Shown: positions 1-8,202, counted from the stretch's first letter. The stretch is DNA of 14,696 nucleotides from Paludibacter sp. (GCA_030655595.1 JAUSNQ010000139.1:1-14696); one strand, 5' to 3'. The notes: generated by a model from the sequence alone, not told the origin. A program made the numbers and translations.

Positions 1-2211
1 AAATTCATAATTTTTTGAAGGATCTCCTTTAATGGCAATGCTTTCAACGGAACTATCTGTTTGGTAAAACCCTTTAGCTGATACAGACCAGTTTCCCTCA
101 TCACTCTTCCATCCCGTAATATTTTCATCATATTCATCCCAACCGTTGGTATATTGAACAGCATCAAAATCTACCTGATTCGTAACAGCAATTAATCCCA
201 CATTGCCACGATCGGAAAAAAGAGTTATTAAATCTCCCTGTAATGTTATATTAAAGTGATCTAGCTCCACCTTGAACCGGTTACCATTCTTGTAGATGGT
301 CAAGGTATGCCAGGGCTCTACGTAATGTTTCACCAAAGAATTTTTATCCAGAAAATCAAAGTTCGGAGGAAGTTTATGTTTATTGCTGCTAATATTCCCC
401 CGGATGCACATCTGCACTTCCCAGGAGTAATCTTTTCCTATTAAAATTTTCAACCAGTTTTCTTTGTCCTGGTAATACGCATATACCCCTGCGCGCGAAT
501 CAGCTGATTTTAATCTGAATGGAACCTCAAATCTATAATGTGTTTCAGCCTGATTGCAAAACAGCAGTGCACCGCCAGCATTACTTTCGGGAGATAATAC
601 ACCACCTGCAACCTTCCATTTGCTGTCGTTTAAAAATTCAAATGCATTGTAGTCCGGTTTCTCAAAGTCATATAAATACTGTGGCAGTGAAGGCTTTCTT
701 CTGAATCCCTGTGTATTTTTCACGGTGCTGTTTTCAACAACGACTTCTTTATCGTAAAAATGAATCCTGTCGATTCCTTGTTCCTGCCTGTTGTCGAAAT
801 AGGCTTTATACATCATCCATCTTTCGAAACCATTCGGTCCAACGACAAAATTGGGTTGAGCAGGACCAACAACAATATCTTCAGTGTCACTTAAACCTGT
901 ATCATAAAGTCCAAAATCTACAAATTGCTGACAAAATTGATTGTTACAGGGACTAGTCGCCTCAACTACGATAATATTCTCCCCCTTTACAAACAATCCC
1001 GGATCAAGTTGAAGAAAACTATAGGTATTATTACTTGCGTTGATGTTGATTCTTTTTCCGTTAATGAAGAAATTGGCATTGGCAAACACCCAGTGCTTAA
1101 GTGCAATTTTTTGTGGTATCTGTTCGATGCGGAACTTTCTACGAATGTATATTTTTTCTGAATCCCAAATGGTTTTTCTTGCCCGTATTTTGGCATTTGT
1201 AAACTGTCTGTTTCCAAACAAGTCATACTCTTGTCGACCAAATCCTCCATTTCCCTTTATCCAGGTTTCATCATTGTAAGTTAGGGCTTTCCAATTACCG
1301 GATGGCAATGACGTCGTATATTTAGCTTCCCATCCTCCATGTTCAGCGCTATGCAATATTACCTTGTAGTCGAGTAAATGCTGCTCTGTGTTTCTAGTCA
1401 GTACCGGATGCGGGTATTTTTTTGTATTATCAAAATTCATGGGTTGATCACTTTCAGCTACCCCAATCTGATACATCCCCGAACGGGGTCCCATCCTGTT
1501 GGATGCATAAAAAAGATAATACCTCCCCCTGTATTTGGCAAGTTCAGGTCCTTCGAAATTATGGTGATTCACGCTGGTCGGATGTCCACGCTGATTGGTT
1601 AACTGAACATTCCCTTCGGTAATATCCCAACGGGAAAAAGGAGATACCATCCTGAATGTCCAAACTTCAGGGCCATCAATATCTGATTTCTCTCCATTCA
1701 ATGGATGAGGATCTCCCCCGTTCCGTTTCTTTACCCAGTATATTTCGCCATCTTCATCCTGAAAAACCTGCACATCAATTCCATAATCATCAAAAGGAGC
1801 ATTTATTGAGCTTTCTTTGTAGGGACCTAAAGGAGTTGGAGAATAAGCATGCCCGACACCATTCCAGTAGGTATGAAAAACTCCATTTCGGTAAATCAGG
1901 TCTGCTGCCTGAAACTCCTTGTAGGTATATGATTGCGACCATTTGGGATCTTTCAGCCAGGTAGCCTTATCGGCCGAAATCGCTTTTACCGGTTCCGACC
2001 AATGAATCAAATCTTTGGTATAATAGACATTCCCTTTGACTGCTTCGCCTGTAGCATAATATTTTCCCATAAACCGCTCGACAGCTCCGTCACGCATGGG
2101 CAATAAAGGGTTGCACAATCTTTTTTCGGGAAACTGTGCAGGAGTAAGCAAAGTAATCAACAGGAAAGCTGAAATAAGTATAGATGTAAACGATCGGTGT
2201 GTAATAATCAT
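1..2211 (-). CDS. Large secreted GH43-like glycosidase, partial (C-terminus beyond left edge)
   Basis: The frame stays open from an ATG at 2211 to the window edge: 737 codons, no stop. A signal peptide (hydrophobic core about residues 10-25, probable cleavage TPA/Q) precedes a GH43-type beta-propeller. Candidate catalytic carboxylates are D41 (RDGAVERF), D146 (GIDVQVF) and E220 (NFEGPE), matching the base, pKa modulator and acid of GH43. At about residues 284-441 the propeller is interrupted by a galactose-binding-like jelly roll. The last blade (GPAQPNF... GIDRIHF) then resumes, followed by a LamG-like domain (about 500-695). The protein aligns end to end with the 8155-4811 product, with an extra loop of about 21 residues near 80-102. 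By analogy the missing part should hold a second LamG/discoidin module and a T9SS tail. Substrate is unknown; an arabinofuranosidase- or xylosidase-like role is inferred. It appears to have its own promoter. Confidence 0.9.
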   Translation of the reverse strand, partial: MIITHRSFTSILISAFLLITLLTPAQFPEKRLCNPLLPMRDGAVERFMGKYYATGEAVKGNVYYTKDLIHWSEPVKAISADKATWLKDPKWSQSYTYKEFQAADLIYRNGVFHTYWNGVGHAYSPTPLGPYKESSINAPFDDYGIDVQVFQDEDGEIYWVKKRNGGDPHPLNGEKSDIDGPEVWTFRMVSPFSRWDITEGNVQLTNQRGHPTSVNHHNFEGPELAKYRGRYYLFYASNRMGPRSGMYQIGVAESDQPMNFDNTKKYPHPVLTRNTEQHLLDYKVILHSAEHGGWEAKYTTSLPSGNWKALTYNDETWIKGNGGFGRQEYDLFGNRQFTNAKIRARKTIWDSEKIYIRRKFRIEQIPQKIALKHWVFANANFFINGKRININASNNTYSFLQLDPGLFVKGENIIVVEATSPCNNQFCQQFVDFGLYDTGLSDTEDIVVGPAQPNFVVGPNGFERWMMYKAYFDNRQEQGIDRIHFYDKEVVVENSTVKNTQGFRRKPSLPQYLYDFEKPDYNAFEFLNDSKWKVAGGVLSPESNAGGALLFCNQAETHYRFEVPFRLKSADSRAGVYAYYQDKENWLKILIGKDYSWEVQMCIRGNISSNKHKLPPNFDFLDKNSLVKHYVEPWHTLTIYKNGNRFKVELDHFNITLQGDLITLFSDRGNVGLIAVTNQVDFDAVQYTNGWDEYDENITGWKSDEGNWSVSAKGFYQTDSSVESIAIKGDPSKNYEF

Positions 2212-2248
2212 TTTCAAACGTGTTTAAATGGCAGATTCCCTTTCGTTA

Positions 2249-2256
2249 CAAAAATA
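2249..2256 (-). promoter_or_regulatory. Candidate Bacteroidota -7 box for second large GH43-like gene
   Basis: On the coding strand this reads TATTTTTG, matching the Bacteroidota sigma-ABfr consensus TAnnTTTG. It ends 37 bases before the ATG at 2211. No good -33 TTTG is found at 19-21 bases; the nearest TTTG (2271-2274) is only 14 bases away. A weak -33 is compatible with activator dependence. The same octamer precedes the paralogue at 8155. Confidence 0.5.
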
Positions 2257-2286
2257 CACATTCATTTATACAAATGATAGTAAAAA

Positions 2287-2321
2287 TGTTTTAATAACAT
2301 GTTGTATTGTTCAAATTAACA
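2287..2321 (-). promoter_or_regulatory. Candidate HTCS/AraC-type operator (direct repeat, 21-bp period)
   Basis: On the plus strand TGTTT (2287) and TGTTC (2308) recur 21 bases apart, about two helical turns, and are followed by a block ATTGTTCAAATTAACA at 2306-2321. The 35-base element matches 8241-8275 at 25 of 35 positions by hand alignment. It sits 31 bases from the -7 box in both cases. AraC-family regulators commonly bind direct repeats just upstream of -35. Binding by the HTCS in this window is inference. Confidence 0.5.
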
Positions 2322-2448
2322 TAAAAGGTCATTCATTTTCAATCAAGTCGATAAAAATAACTCACTACATAGTTTTGCTCCGGGTTCTTTTCATAACGAG
2401 TTGAATTTATCGCATTTGTCGTCCGGTTGGGTGTTGTTTTGCATACAT

Positions 2449-3591
2449 TTATATCTTGATTAATCTCTTCATAGCTATCAGTCCATCAGCTGTATTGACT
2501 TGTATTATGTACAACCCTTTTATGAGTTGACTTACATTTACTTGATTTCCAGTTGATGTTACAATTAATCTATCTCCTGTTAAGTTAAATATTTCGTTTT
2601 TGTCAATTTGTAGTTCTGATTGAATATAAGCAATATCGTGAACAGGATTGGGGAATATATTAATACTGAATTTTTCAGTAAGCTCAGTTAATCCAGTTTC
2701 ATTACATTTATTGACTAAGGTGTTGTTGAAAAAAATTTCCATTGAATCAAGTACAGAAGTATTAACAAAGCTGCCATGTCCACCATCAGGATAAATGGTT
2801 AGTGATGAAATTTGATTATGAGCTATTAAACTATCATGCAGTATAATGCTTTGATGTATAGAAACTAAACAGTCAGCATTGCCATGATGAATCATAAAAG
2901 GTGGTTCATTGCCATTAATATAGGTAATTGGATTTGCTTGTCTGACTTTTTCCGGACAGGAACTGATTAAACACCCTAAAAGTCTTGATTCAGCGGATGT
3001 TATGATATCATGAATCATTGGGTTTTTACATAAAGGGGAAGGGAAACTATCCATTTTTAAAAAATCGGTCGGTCCAAAAAAATCAGCAACTGCATGAACC
3101 TTACTCGTTGCGCCTAAACGTCCAAGATGCAGTCCTTCCAGTGAAGACTCCCCAATTGAAGTTCCAAGAAGTGTAGCAAGATGTCCACCCGCGGACGATC
3201 CAATTACTCCAATATTGCACGAGTCAATTTTATATGTATCTGCATTTTTTTTTAGAAATCTTATCGCGGTTTTACAATCAAATATTTGCGCAGGAAAAAT
3301 ACTATCCGAACTCAGTCTGTAGTCAACACCAACCACAATATATCCGGCATCATACAGTTTCTGACAATAATCCATGGTCTTGCTTTTTGATCCAGACTGC
3401 CAACCACCACCATGAATATAAACAATAGTTTTTGTAGGGGTTACTACTCCTGCTGGCACATAAACATCGAGTAAATGTTTGCTATTACCATCTCCTACAT
3501 AATTAACATTTGAAAATGTAGGTGTAATTCCAAAACAAAAATCTCCAAATGAAACATAAAACAAGAGAATTAGAAAAAATAATTTCTTCAT
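2449..3591 (-). CDS. Secreted BD-FAE-like alpha/beta-hydrolase esterase with T9SS sorting domain
   Basis: This 380-residue protein starts with a signal peptide (MKKLFFLILLF...). Its alpha/beta-hydrolase fold shows an oxyanion-hole motif HGGGW (60-64), a nucleophile elbow G-S-S-A-G with Ser133, Asp240 (GNADCLV) and His272 (DGGHGSF), a complete catalytic triad. The region after HGGGW resembles the BD-FAE family of bifunctional feruloyl/acetyl-xylan esterases. Residues about 302-380 (NIFPNPV ... KGLYIIQV ... KRLIKI) form a T9SS type A sorting domain, implying export across the outer membrane and surface attachment or release. It lies 48 bases downstream of the GH43-like lipoprotein gene, so co-transcription is likely. 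A role in removing acetyl or feruloyl groups so that neighbouring glycosidases can act is inferred. Several cysteines in the mature domain are unusual and may form disulfides. Parts of the gene look more AT-rich than its neighbours. Confidence 0.92.
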   Translation of the reverse strand: MKKLFFLILLFYVSFGDFCFGITPTFSNVNYVGDGNSKHLLDVYVPAGVVTPTKTIVYIHGGGWQSGSKSKTMDYCQKLYDAGYIVVGVDYRLSSDSIFPAQIFDCKTAIRFLKKNADTYKIDSCNIGVIGSSAGGHLATLLGTSIGESSLEGLHLGRLGATSKVHAVADFFGPTDFLKMDSFPSPLCKNPMIHDIITSAESRLLGCLISSCPEKVRQANPITYINGNEPPFMIHHGNADCLVSIHQSIILHDSLIAHNQISSLTIYPDGGHGSFVNTSVLDSMEIFFNNTLVNKCNETGLTELTEKFSINIFPNPVHDIAYIQSELQIDKNEIFNLTGDRLIVTSTGNQVNVSQLIKGLYIIQVNTADGLIAMKRLIKI

Positions 3592-3639
3592 TATGGTTAG
3601 TTTTTATTCGTTTTATGATAAGACTTGTTTATTTATGCT

Positions 3640-4770
3640 TTATTTACACCGACCGGCATCCGGCATGAACTTTCCATCCACATATTTCATCGGCACCATT
3701 CCCGGCCGGCAGGTTTTTTCATACTCGGCAGCCTGCGCTCCTCTCGGGTTAAAAAACATCGTAGCCCACCACTTTCCTTCTTTGTCATGAAACAGATTAT
3801 TATGACCTCCCCCGGTAATGGCGTTGTATCTTTTACTGTAGGGTCCGTAAATATTATCGGCTGTAGCAATGATACAATCATAACTATAGCGGGTTTTATT
3901 ATCTTCTTTCAAAGGAGCATAGGTATCAACGCCATTGGGTAAACGGTGCGACCAGATAGCCTGTACCAAATGATATTTATTGTCGTGTTTAAAAATAAAT
4001 GCTCCTTCGATGTACGGTTCCGGCTCATAATGCTGTTCATTCAACTGCTTCAGTTCTTCGGCAAATCCACTCATGTCGGGTTTCATCCTGGCAATAAAGT
4101 GATTATGGCCAATAAAATAAACTGTACCGTCTTCATCTTCAAATAAACTTCCATCAATCTGCGGGAATAATGGCGCATCTTCATTTGCTGCAATATTAGC
4201 ATAAGGACCTTCAGGTTTACCGGTAGTGCTTTTCAAAATAAAAGAACCTCTTCCTCCTGCAGATTGATTCAAACAGGCAACCATAAACCAGTTCTTGGCA
4301 CTCTTAATGTAATGCAACTCAGGAGCCCAAACAGCATGGAATTTATTATCCAACGGATCTCCATTGATTGATTTTTTGGCATATTTTTCCTCTGCTTTAT
4401 AAACCAATGGATATTTTTGCCATGTACCGTCGTTTTCCATCGACCAGATCAATCCCATAGACTCCCAATCCTTCATATCTTTTGATCTCCAAAGGTACAA
4501 ACCGTCGTTCCAGTCCCAACAGTGTACCTGACCAGGAAACTCACGTGTCGGTGTTGCTGTTGTACCGGTCATGTAATAATAGCCATCAGGACCGAGAGTT
4601 ACCCAGGTGTCTCTCATCCAATAATCAAACTCAGGCTTTACAAAAGTTGGAATACGGGTTATAGGATCACTGGTTTTTGCCTGACCATATTTTTCGGCGC
4701 AACTGTACATAGTTATTGATAAAAAAACCAATAAAAAAGTTGCCCTGAACATTTGGCGATTCTGTCTCAT
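3640..4770 (-). CDS. GH43-like glycoside hydrolase, putative lipoprotein
   Basis: This is a 376-residue single-domain enzyme. The N-terminus (MRQNRQMFRATFLLVFLSIT then MYSC) looks like a lipoprotein signal with Cys24 as the lipid-bearing residue, though the lipobox is imperfect. The rest is a five-bladed propeller of clan GH-F type. Asp54 (MRDTW) is the likely base, Asp206 (QIDGSLFEDEDG) the pKa modulator and Glu255 (YIEGAF) the acid. WAPELH (148-153), typical of GH43, and a late GGGHNN motif with His323 are also present. The length fits a catalytic domain with no accessory modules and no T9SS tail. It should be membrane-anchored, acting on oligosaccharides made by or imported with the secreted enzymes. 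It lies 40 bases after the large GH43-like gene and 48 before the esterase, so these three probably form one transcript. A related clan-F family such as GH117 is the main alternative. Substrate unknown. Confidence 0.9.
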   Translation of the reverse strand: MRQNRQMFRATFLLVFLSITMYSCAEKYGQAKTSDPITRIPTFVKPEFDYWMRDTWVTLGPDGYYYMTGTTATPTREFPGQVHCWDWNDGLYLWRSKDMKDWESMGLIWSMENDGTWQKYPLVYKAEEKYAKKSINGDPLDNKFHAVWAPELHYIKSAKNWFMVACLNQSAGGRGSFILKSTTGKPEGPYANIAANEDAPLFPQIDGSLFEDEDGTVYFIGHNHFIARMKPDMSGFAEELKQLNEQHYEPEPYIEGAFIFKHDNKYHLVQAIWSHRLPNGVDTYAPLKEDNKTRYSYDCIIATADNIYGPYSKRYNAITGGGHNNLFHDKEGKWWATMFFNPRGAQAAEYEKTCRPGMVPMKYVDGKFMPDAGRCK

Positions 4771-4810
4771 ATTGTTAAAAATATTTTATGAATGATTGTA
4801 GCATTTTATC

Positions 4811-7800
4811 TTATATCGCATAATTGTTGATAATGAAACTTTTAGAAACAGATTTACCATCTGTTTGAGCCCTAAAAAGATATACTCCGGAAGGAAAATC
4901 TTTCATGACAATTTTCCCTGAACCGTCAGGCTTAATTTCCATCATTTTTTTTCCATAAACAGAATAAATTGATATCAGCTCTATTCTCTCTGTATGTAAA
5001 TAGTTTAATGTATTCGATACAGGATTTGGAAAAATACGTACCAATTCTTCCGCTTTAGTCAGATCGGTTGCCGTTTCTCCTATGAATACAGTTGCTTTGA
5101 CATCAGTTCCATCGGCTGCATAAGCAGTGATTGTTGCTGCACCGCCGGTATTGCGGGTAATGACTCCATTTTGGGAAACCGAAACAATTTCCGGATTGGA
5201 ACTTTTCCAGTAAAGTTGTGTATTGGTTGCATTGTAGGGCGCAATTGTAAATGTCAGTTGCTCAGACTCACCTACCCCGCATGAGGAGGCATTAATATCA
5301 ATAGAAGTAATATTTACAGCCCCCGATTGATAATGCAGTATTCCATTAAAGTTTGCCTGTAGGTTTTCAGTAATCAATCCAACTTTTGATTTGCCCCAGT
5401 TGCCATTTACAACCGTTTGATAGGTATCATCTACAAAAATATGGAGTCCGTCATCTTCTCTGCGGCATCGCAAAAAATATCCGGAAGCAATGTCCTCGTG
5501 AAAATAAGCATTAAAAGCACGACTTGCCTTGCCTGATTTGTTTGTAACATCCATTCTTATAGCACTTGCTTTGATTGCAGGAAAGGTAAACCTGTTGTAA
5601 TAAGAGAATCTCAACTGACCCTCCAACTGTGCGGTGATAAGCTGCCATGTGCCGTTTTGCAGGGCATAAAACTGAACGGAATTTGGCAAGTCGAAAGTTT
5701 GGTTTAGATAAGGATAGTAACCCTCCAGCCACAAAATATCAACGCCGGAAATCATTGATTCGTTGCGTAAATCATAACGATAAGAAGTAGTTGGATAGGT
5801 AGAAACTGTATAGTGTCTTTCCACCTTTTTCTTTAACGACAGTGACTGTGGCGTGATGGGATTTCCAGCCTCTTTTCCTTCAATTTCGATGGTTTTAGTT
5901 GCATAATTCACCATAGCTTTTACATAATTATCGGCATCAATGTACAAAGGATAAAATCCCGCAGATCCCGAAAACGGCAACGCATTATTTTTCATGTAAA
6001 GTGAAAAATCGTAATTCCATGCTTTATCCCCTTTGAAAGTTTGAGCAATCCCCGATGAAGCAGTTTGATATAGTCCATTTGAATTTATCAACCAACTACC
6101 GGTCTGATTTTCCCAACCGTTGATCAGATTATCATACTCCTCCCATCCTGTTGTATATTGAAAAGCATCGAAGGATACTTTATCAGATGAGGCTACCAAT
6201 CCTATTAAACCGGCACCAGCAAAAGGAGTCACAATATCACCCTGTAAAGTCAGATTGAAAAAATCCAACTCAACCTTAAAGCGATTTCCATTTTTATAAA
6301 TTGTAAGGATATGCCATGGTTCGTCGAAAGCAGCAACCAAAGGATTAGTATCCAGAAATTCAAACTTTGCCGGTAAGTTCGCAGTGGTAGTTTCAATTAT
6401 ACCATTGACACATTTTTCTACTTTCCATGTTTTGTTTCTGCCAATTTGAATCTTCATCCAGTTATTAGTATCCTGGTAATAAGCGTAAACTCCAGCCCAT
6501 GAGTTAATATCTGTGATACGGAAAGGCACTTCCATCCGATAATTAGTATCAGCTTGTTTTCTGAACAACATTTCACTTCCGGCAGATGTCTTTGGAGCCA
6601 GTATTCCGTCAAAAAATTTCAATGAATCCTGATTCAGAAATTGAAAAGCATGATAGGAAGCATTGTCGCAATAATTCATGTAGGTCGGCTGAGCCGGTAT
6701 GGGGCGATAGCCTTTGCTGTTCTTTACAGTACTGCTTTCAACAACAACTTCTTTGTTGTAGAAGTGTATTCTTTCAATCCCTTGTTTTTCGCCGGCATTA
6801 AAATAGGCTTTGTACACCATCCACTTTTCAAAACCATTCGGACCAGCAATAAAATTTGGTTGTCCCGGGCCAATAACAATGTCTTCAGGATTATTTCCTC
6901 TGGTATCGTAAACACCAAAATCAACAAATTGCTGACAGTTGTCGTCCGAGCATGGGCTGGTCACCTCAACAGCAATCACATTTTCACCCAGTGTCAACAT
7001 AGCAGGGTTAATTTGTAGATAAGAATAGGTGTGATTTCTGCTGTTTAGCACCACTTTATTTCCGTTGATATAGAAATTCGCATTTCCATACACCCAATGT
7101 TTTAATGCAGCTTTTGCGGGTATTGATGAAAGGGTAAATTTGCGTCGTATAAAAATTTTTGACGTTGACCAGGTTGTTTTTCGGGCACGGGTAAGTACGT
7201 TGGTAAATGTTACACCTGCAAACAAATCGTAGGTCTGCTTCCCAAATCCTCCTTCTGCAATAGACCAGGAGGTGTCATCGAAAGCAGGGGTTTGCCAGTT
7301 GGTGGGAGCCGTTGATGTTGTAATATATCGTGCACTCCAACCTCCATGTTCTGCAGTAGGTGCAATCAGATCATAATCCTGCATTTGTTGTTCGGTATTC
7401 CGAATCATGATTGGATGAGGATATTTCTTTGAATTATCAAAATTCATTGGCTGATCGCTCTCAGCGACACCAATCTGGTACATGCCTGAACGTTGCCCCA
7501 TGCGATTTGACACATAGGTCATATAATACCTGCCCCTGTGTTTGAAAAATTCAGGACCTTCAAAATTGAGCATATTTAAGCTGGTGGGATGTCCCGGTTG
7601 ATGGGTTAACTGAACACTTCCCTCGGTAATATCCCAACGAGTAAATGGAGTCTTCATCCTCATAGTCCAAACAGTTGCTCCCTGACCTGTTGGGGCTGCC
7701 TGGGTCAAAGGATGGGGATCACCCGGATTTCGTTTTTTGATATAATATAGCTCTCCGTCTTCGTCCTGAAAAACCTGCACATCAATACCGTAATCATCGA

Positions 7801-8155
7801 AAGGCACAGTGGATGACGTCACCGTGTATGGCCCGAGGGGACCCGGAGCATACGCATGACCAATTCCGTTCCAATAAGAATGAAACACTCCGTTCCGGAA
7901 AATTAAATCACCCGCATTATCATCTCCATATTTTACATTGGTATTTTGCCATGTTACGAGGTTTTGGGAGGTCACTAACAATTTACTGTTTAAAGGGGCA
8001 TAGTAATTACCCATGAAACGTTCGATACAACCATCCTCCATTTCGAAAACAGGATTGGAAAGTCTTCTCTGTGTGGGTTGAGCAAATGCGGTAAATACGT
8101 GAAATAAGAGCAACAGAGGTAAAAAAAATCGTACAGATTTGTTGTGTTTATTCAT
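4811..8155 (-). CDS. Multidomain T9SS-exported GH43-like glycosidase
   Basis: This is a 1114-residue secreted enzyme. Domain order by eye: signal peptide 1-25 (AFA/Q); GH43-type propeller 34-262 with candidate catalytic D41, D125 (GIDVQVF) and E199 (NFEGPE); inserted galactose-binding jelly roll about 263-420 (DDTSW, GGFG, IFIRRKF, YINGN, GENVIAVEV); last propeller blade 426-475 (GPGQPNF, GIERIHF). Next come LamG-like domain 1 at 500-670, LamG-like domain 2 at 700-943 split by a discoidin-like insert about 778-888, a Big_2 Ig-like domain 948-1025 (VSQNGVITRNTGGAATITA), and a T9SS type A tail about 1035-1114 (RIFPNPVSN ... PSGVYLFRA). It is paralogous to the 2211-1 product. It heads an apparent three-gene operon with its own promoter and candidate operator. 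GH43 enzymes remove arabinose, xylose or galactose units; which applies here is unknown. The late conserved His of many GH43 enzymes is Gln432. Confidence 0.93.
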   Translation of the reverse strand: MNKHNKSVRFFLPLLLLFHVFTAFAQPTQRRLSNPVFEMEDGCIERFMGNYYAPLNSKLLVTSQNLVTWQNTNVKYGDDNAGDLIFRNGVFHSYWNGIGHAYAPGPLGPYTVTSSTVPFDDYGIDVQVFQDEDGELYYIKKRNPGDPHPLTQAAPTGQGATVWTMRMKTPFTRWDITEGSVQLTHQPGHPTSLNMLNFEGPEFFKHRGRYYMTYVSNRMGQRSGMYQIGVAESDQPMNFDNSKKYPHPIMIRNTEQQMQDYDLIAPTAEHGGWSARYITTSTAPTNWQTPAFDDTSWSIAEGGFGKQTYDLFAGVTFTNVLTRARKTTWSTSKIFIRRKFTLSSIPAKAALKHWVYGNANFYINGNKVVLNSRNHTYSYLQINPAMLTLGENVIAVEVTSPCSDDNCQQFVDFGVYDTRGNNPEDIVIGPGQPNFIAGPNGFEKWMVYKAYFNAGEKQGIERIHFYNKEVVVESSTVKNSKGYRPIPAQPTYMNYCDNASYHAFQFLNQDSLKFFDGILAPKTSAGSEMLFRKQADTNYRMEVPFRITDINSWAGVYAYYQDTNNWMKIQIGRNKTWKVEKCVNGIIETTTANLPAKFEFLDTNPLVAAFDEPWHILTIYKNGNRFKVELDFFNLTLQGDIVTPFAGAGLIGLVASSDKVSFDAFQYTTGWEEYDNLINGWENQTGSWLINSNGLYQTASSGIAQTFKGDKAWNYDFSLYMKNNALPFSGSAGFYPLYIDADNYVKAMVNYATKTIEIEGKEAGNPITPQSLSLKKKVERHYTVSTYPTTSYRYDLRNESMISGVDILWLEGYYPYLNQTFDLPNSVQFYALQNGTWQLITAQLEGQLRFSYYNRFTFPAIKASAIRMDVTNKSGKASRAFNAYFHEDIASGYFLRCRREDDGLHIFVDDTYQTVVNGNWGKSKVGLITENLQANFNGILHYQSGAVNITSIDINASSCGVGESEQLTFTIAPYNATNTQLYWKSSNPEIVSVSQNGVITRNTGGAATITAYAADGTDVKATVFIGETATDLTKAEELVRIFPNPVSNTLNYLHTERIELISIYSVYGKKMMEIKPDGSGKIVMKDFPSGVYLFRAQTDGKSVSKSFIINNYAI

Positions 8156-8202
8156 CTTTTAATATTATTTAGATATGGTAGTGAATACGTGGTTTGTATT
8201 TG

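Larger units (their letters stand above)
2212..2448. other. Intergenic region between esterase and second large GH43-like gene
   Basis: This 237-base gap is the longest non-coding stretch in the window. The half next to the GH43-like gene carries a -7 box and a direct-repeat element, listed separately. In the esterase-proximal half (about 2322-2448) I see no coding frame, no convincing hairpin terminator and no second -7 box. Confidence 0.7.

Noticed and set aside
2271..2274. TTTG (coding strand) as the -33 element of the 2211 promoter
   Set aside because: It is only 14 bases from the -7 box, against the usual 19-21, so it is not used in the promoter call.
2322..2448. Intrinsic terminator or small gene after the esterase
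   Set aside because: No stem longer than about four pairs followed by a T run was seen, and no plausible coding frame with a start.
6641..7018. A plus-strand open frame of 125 codons
   Set aside because: It lies antisense inside the well-supported GH43-like gene and has no recognisable domain. The same holds for other plus-strand frames such as 1656-1964, 3625-3942 and 9411-9719.
6896..7369. A GH2-type glycosidase suggested by the jelly-roll motifs
   Set aside because: Only the sugar-binding-type sandwich is present. No TIM-barrel catalytic domain follows; the flanking sequence is GH43-like propeller.
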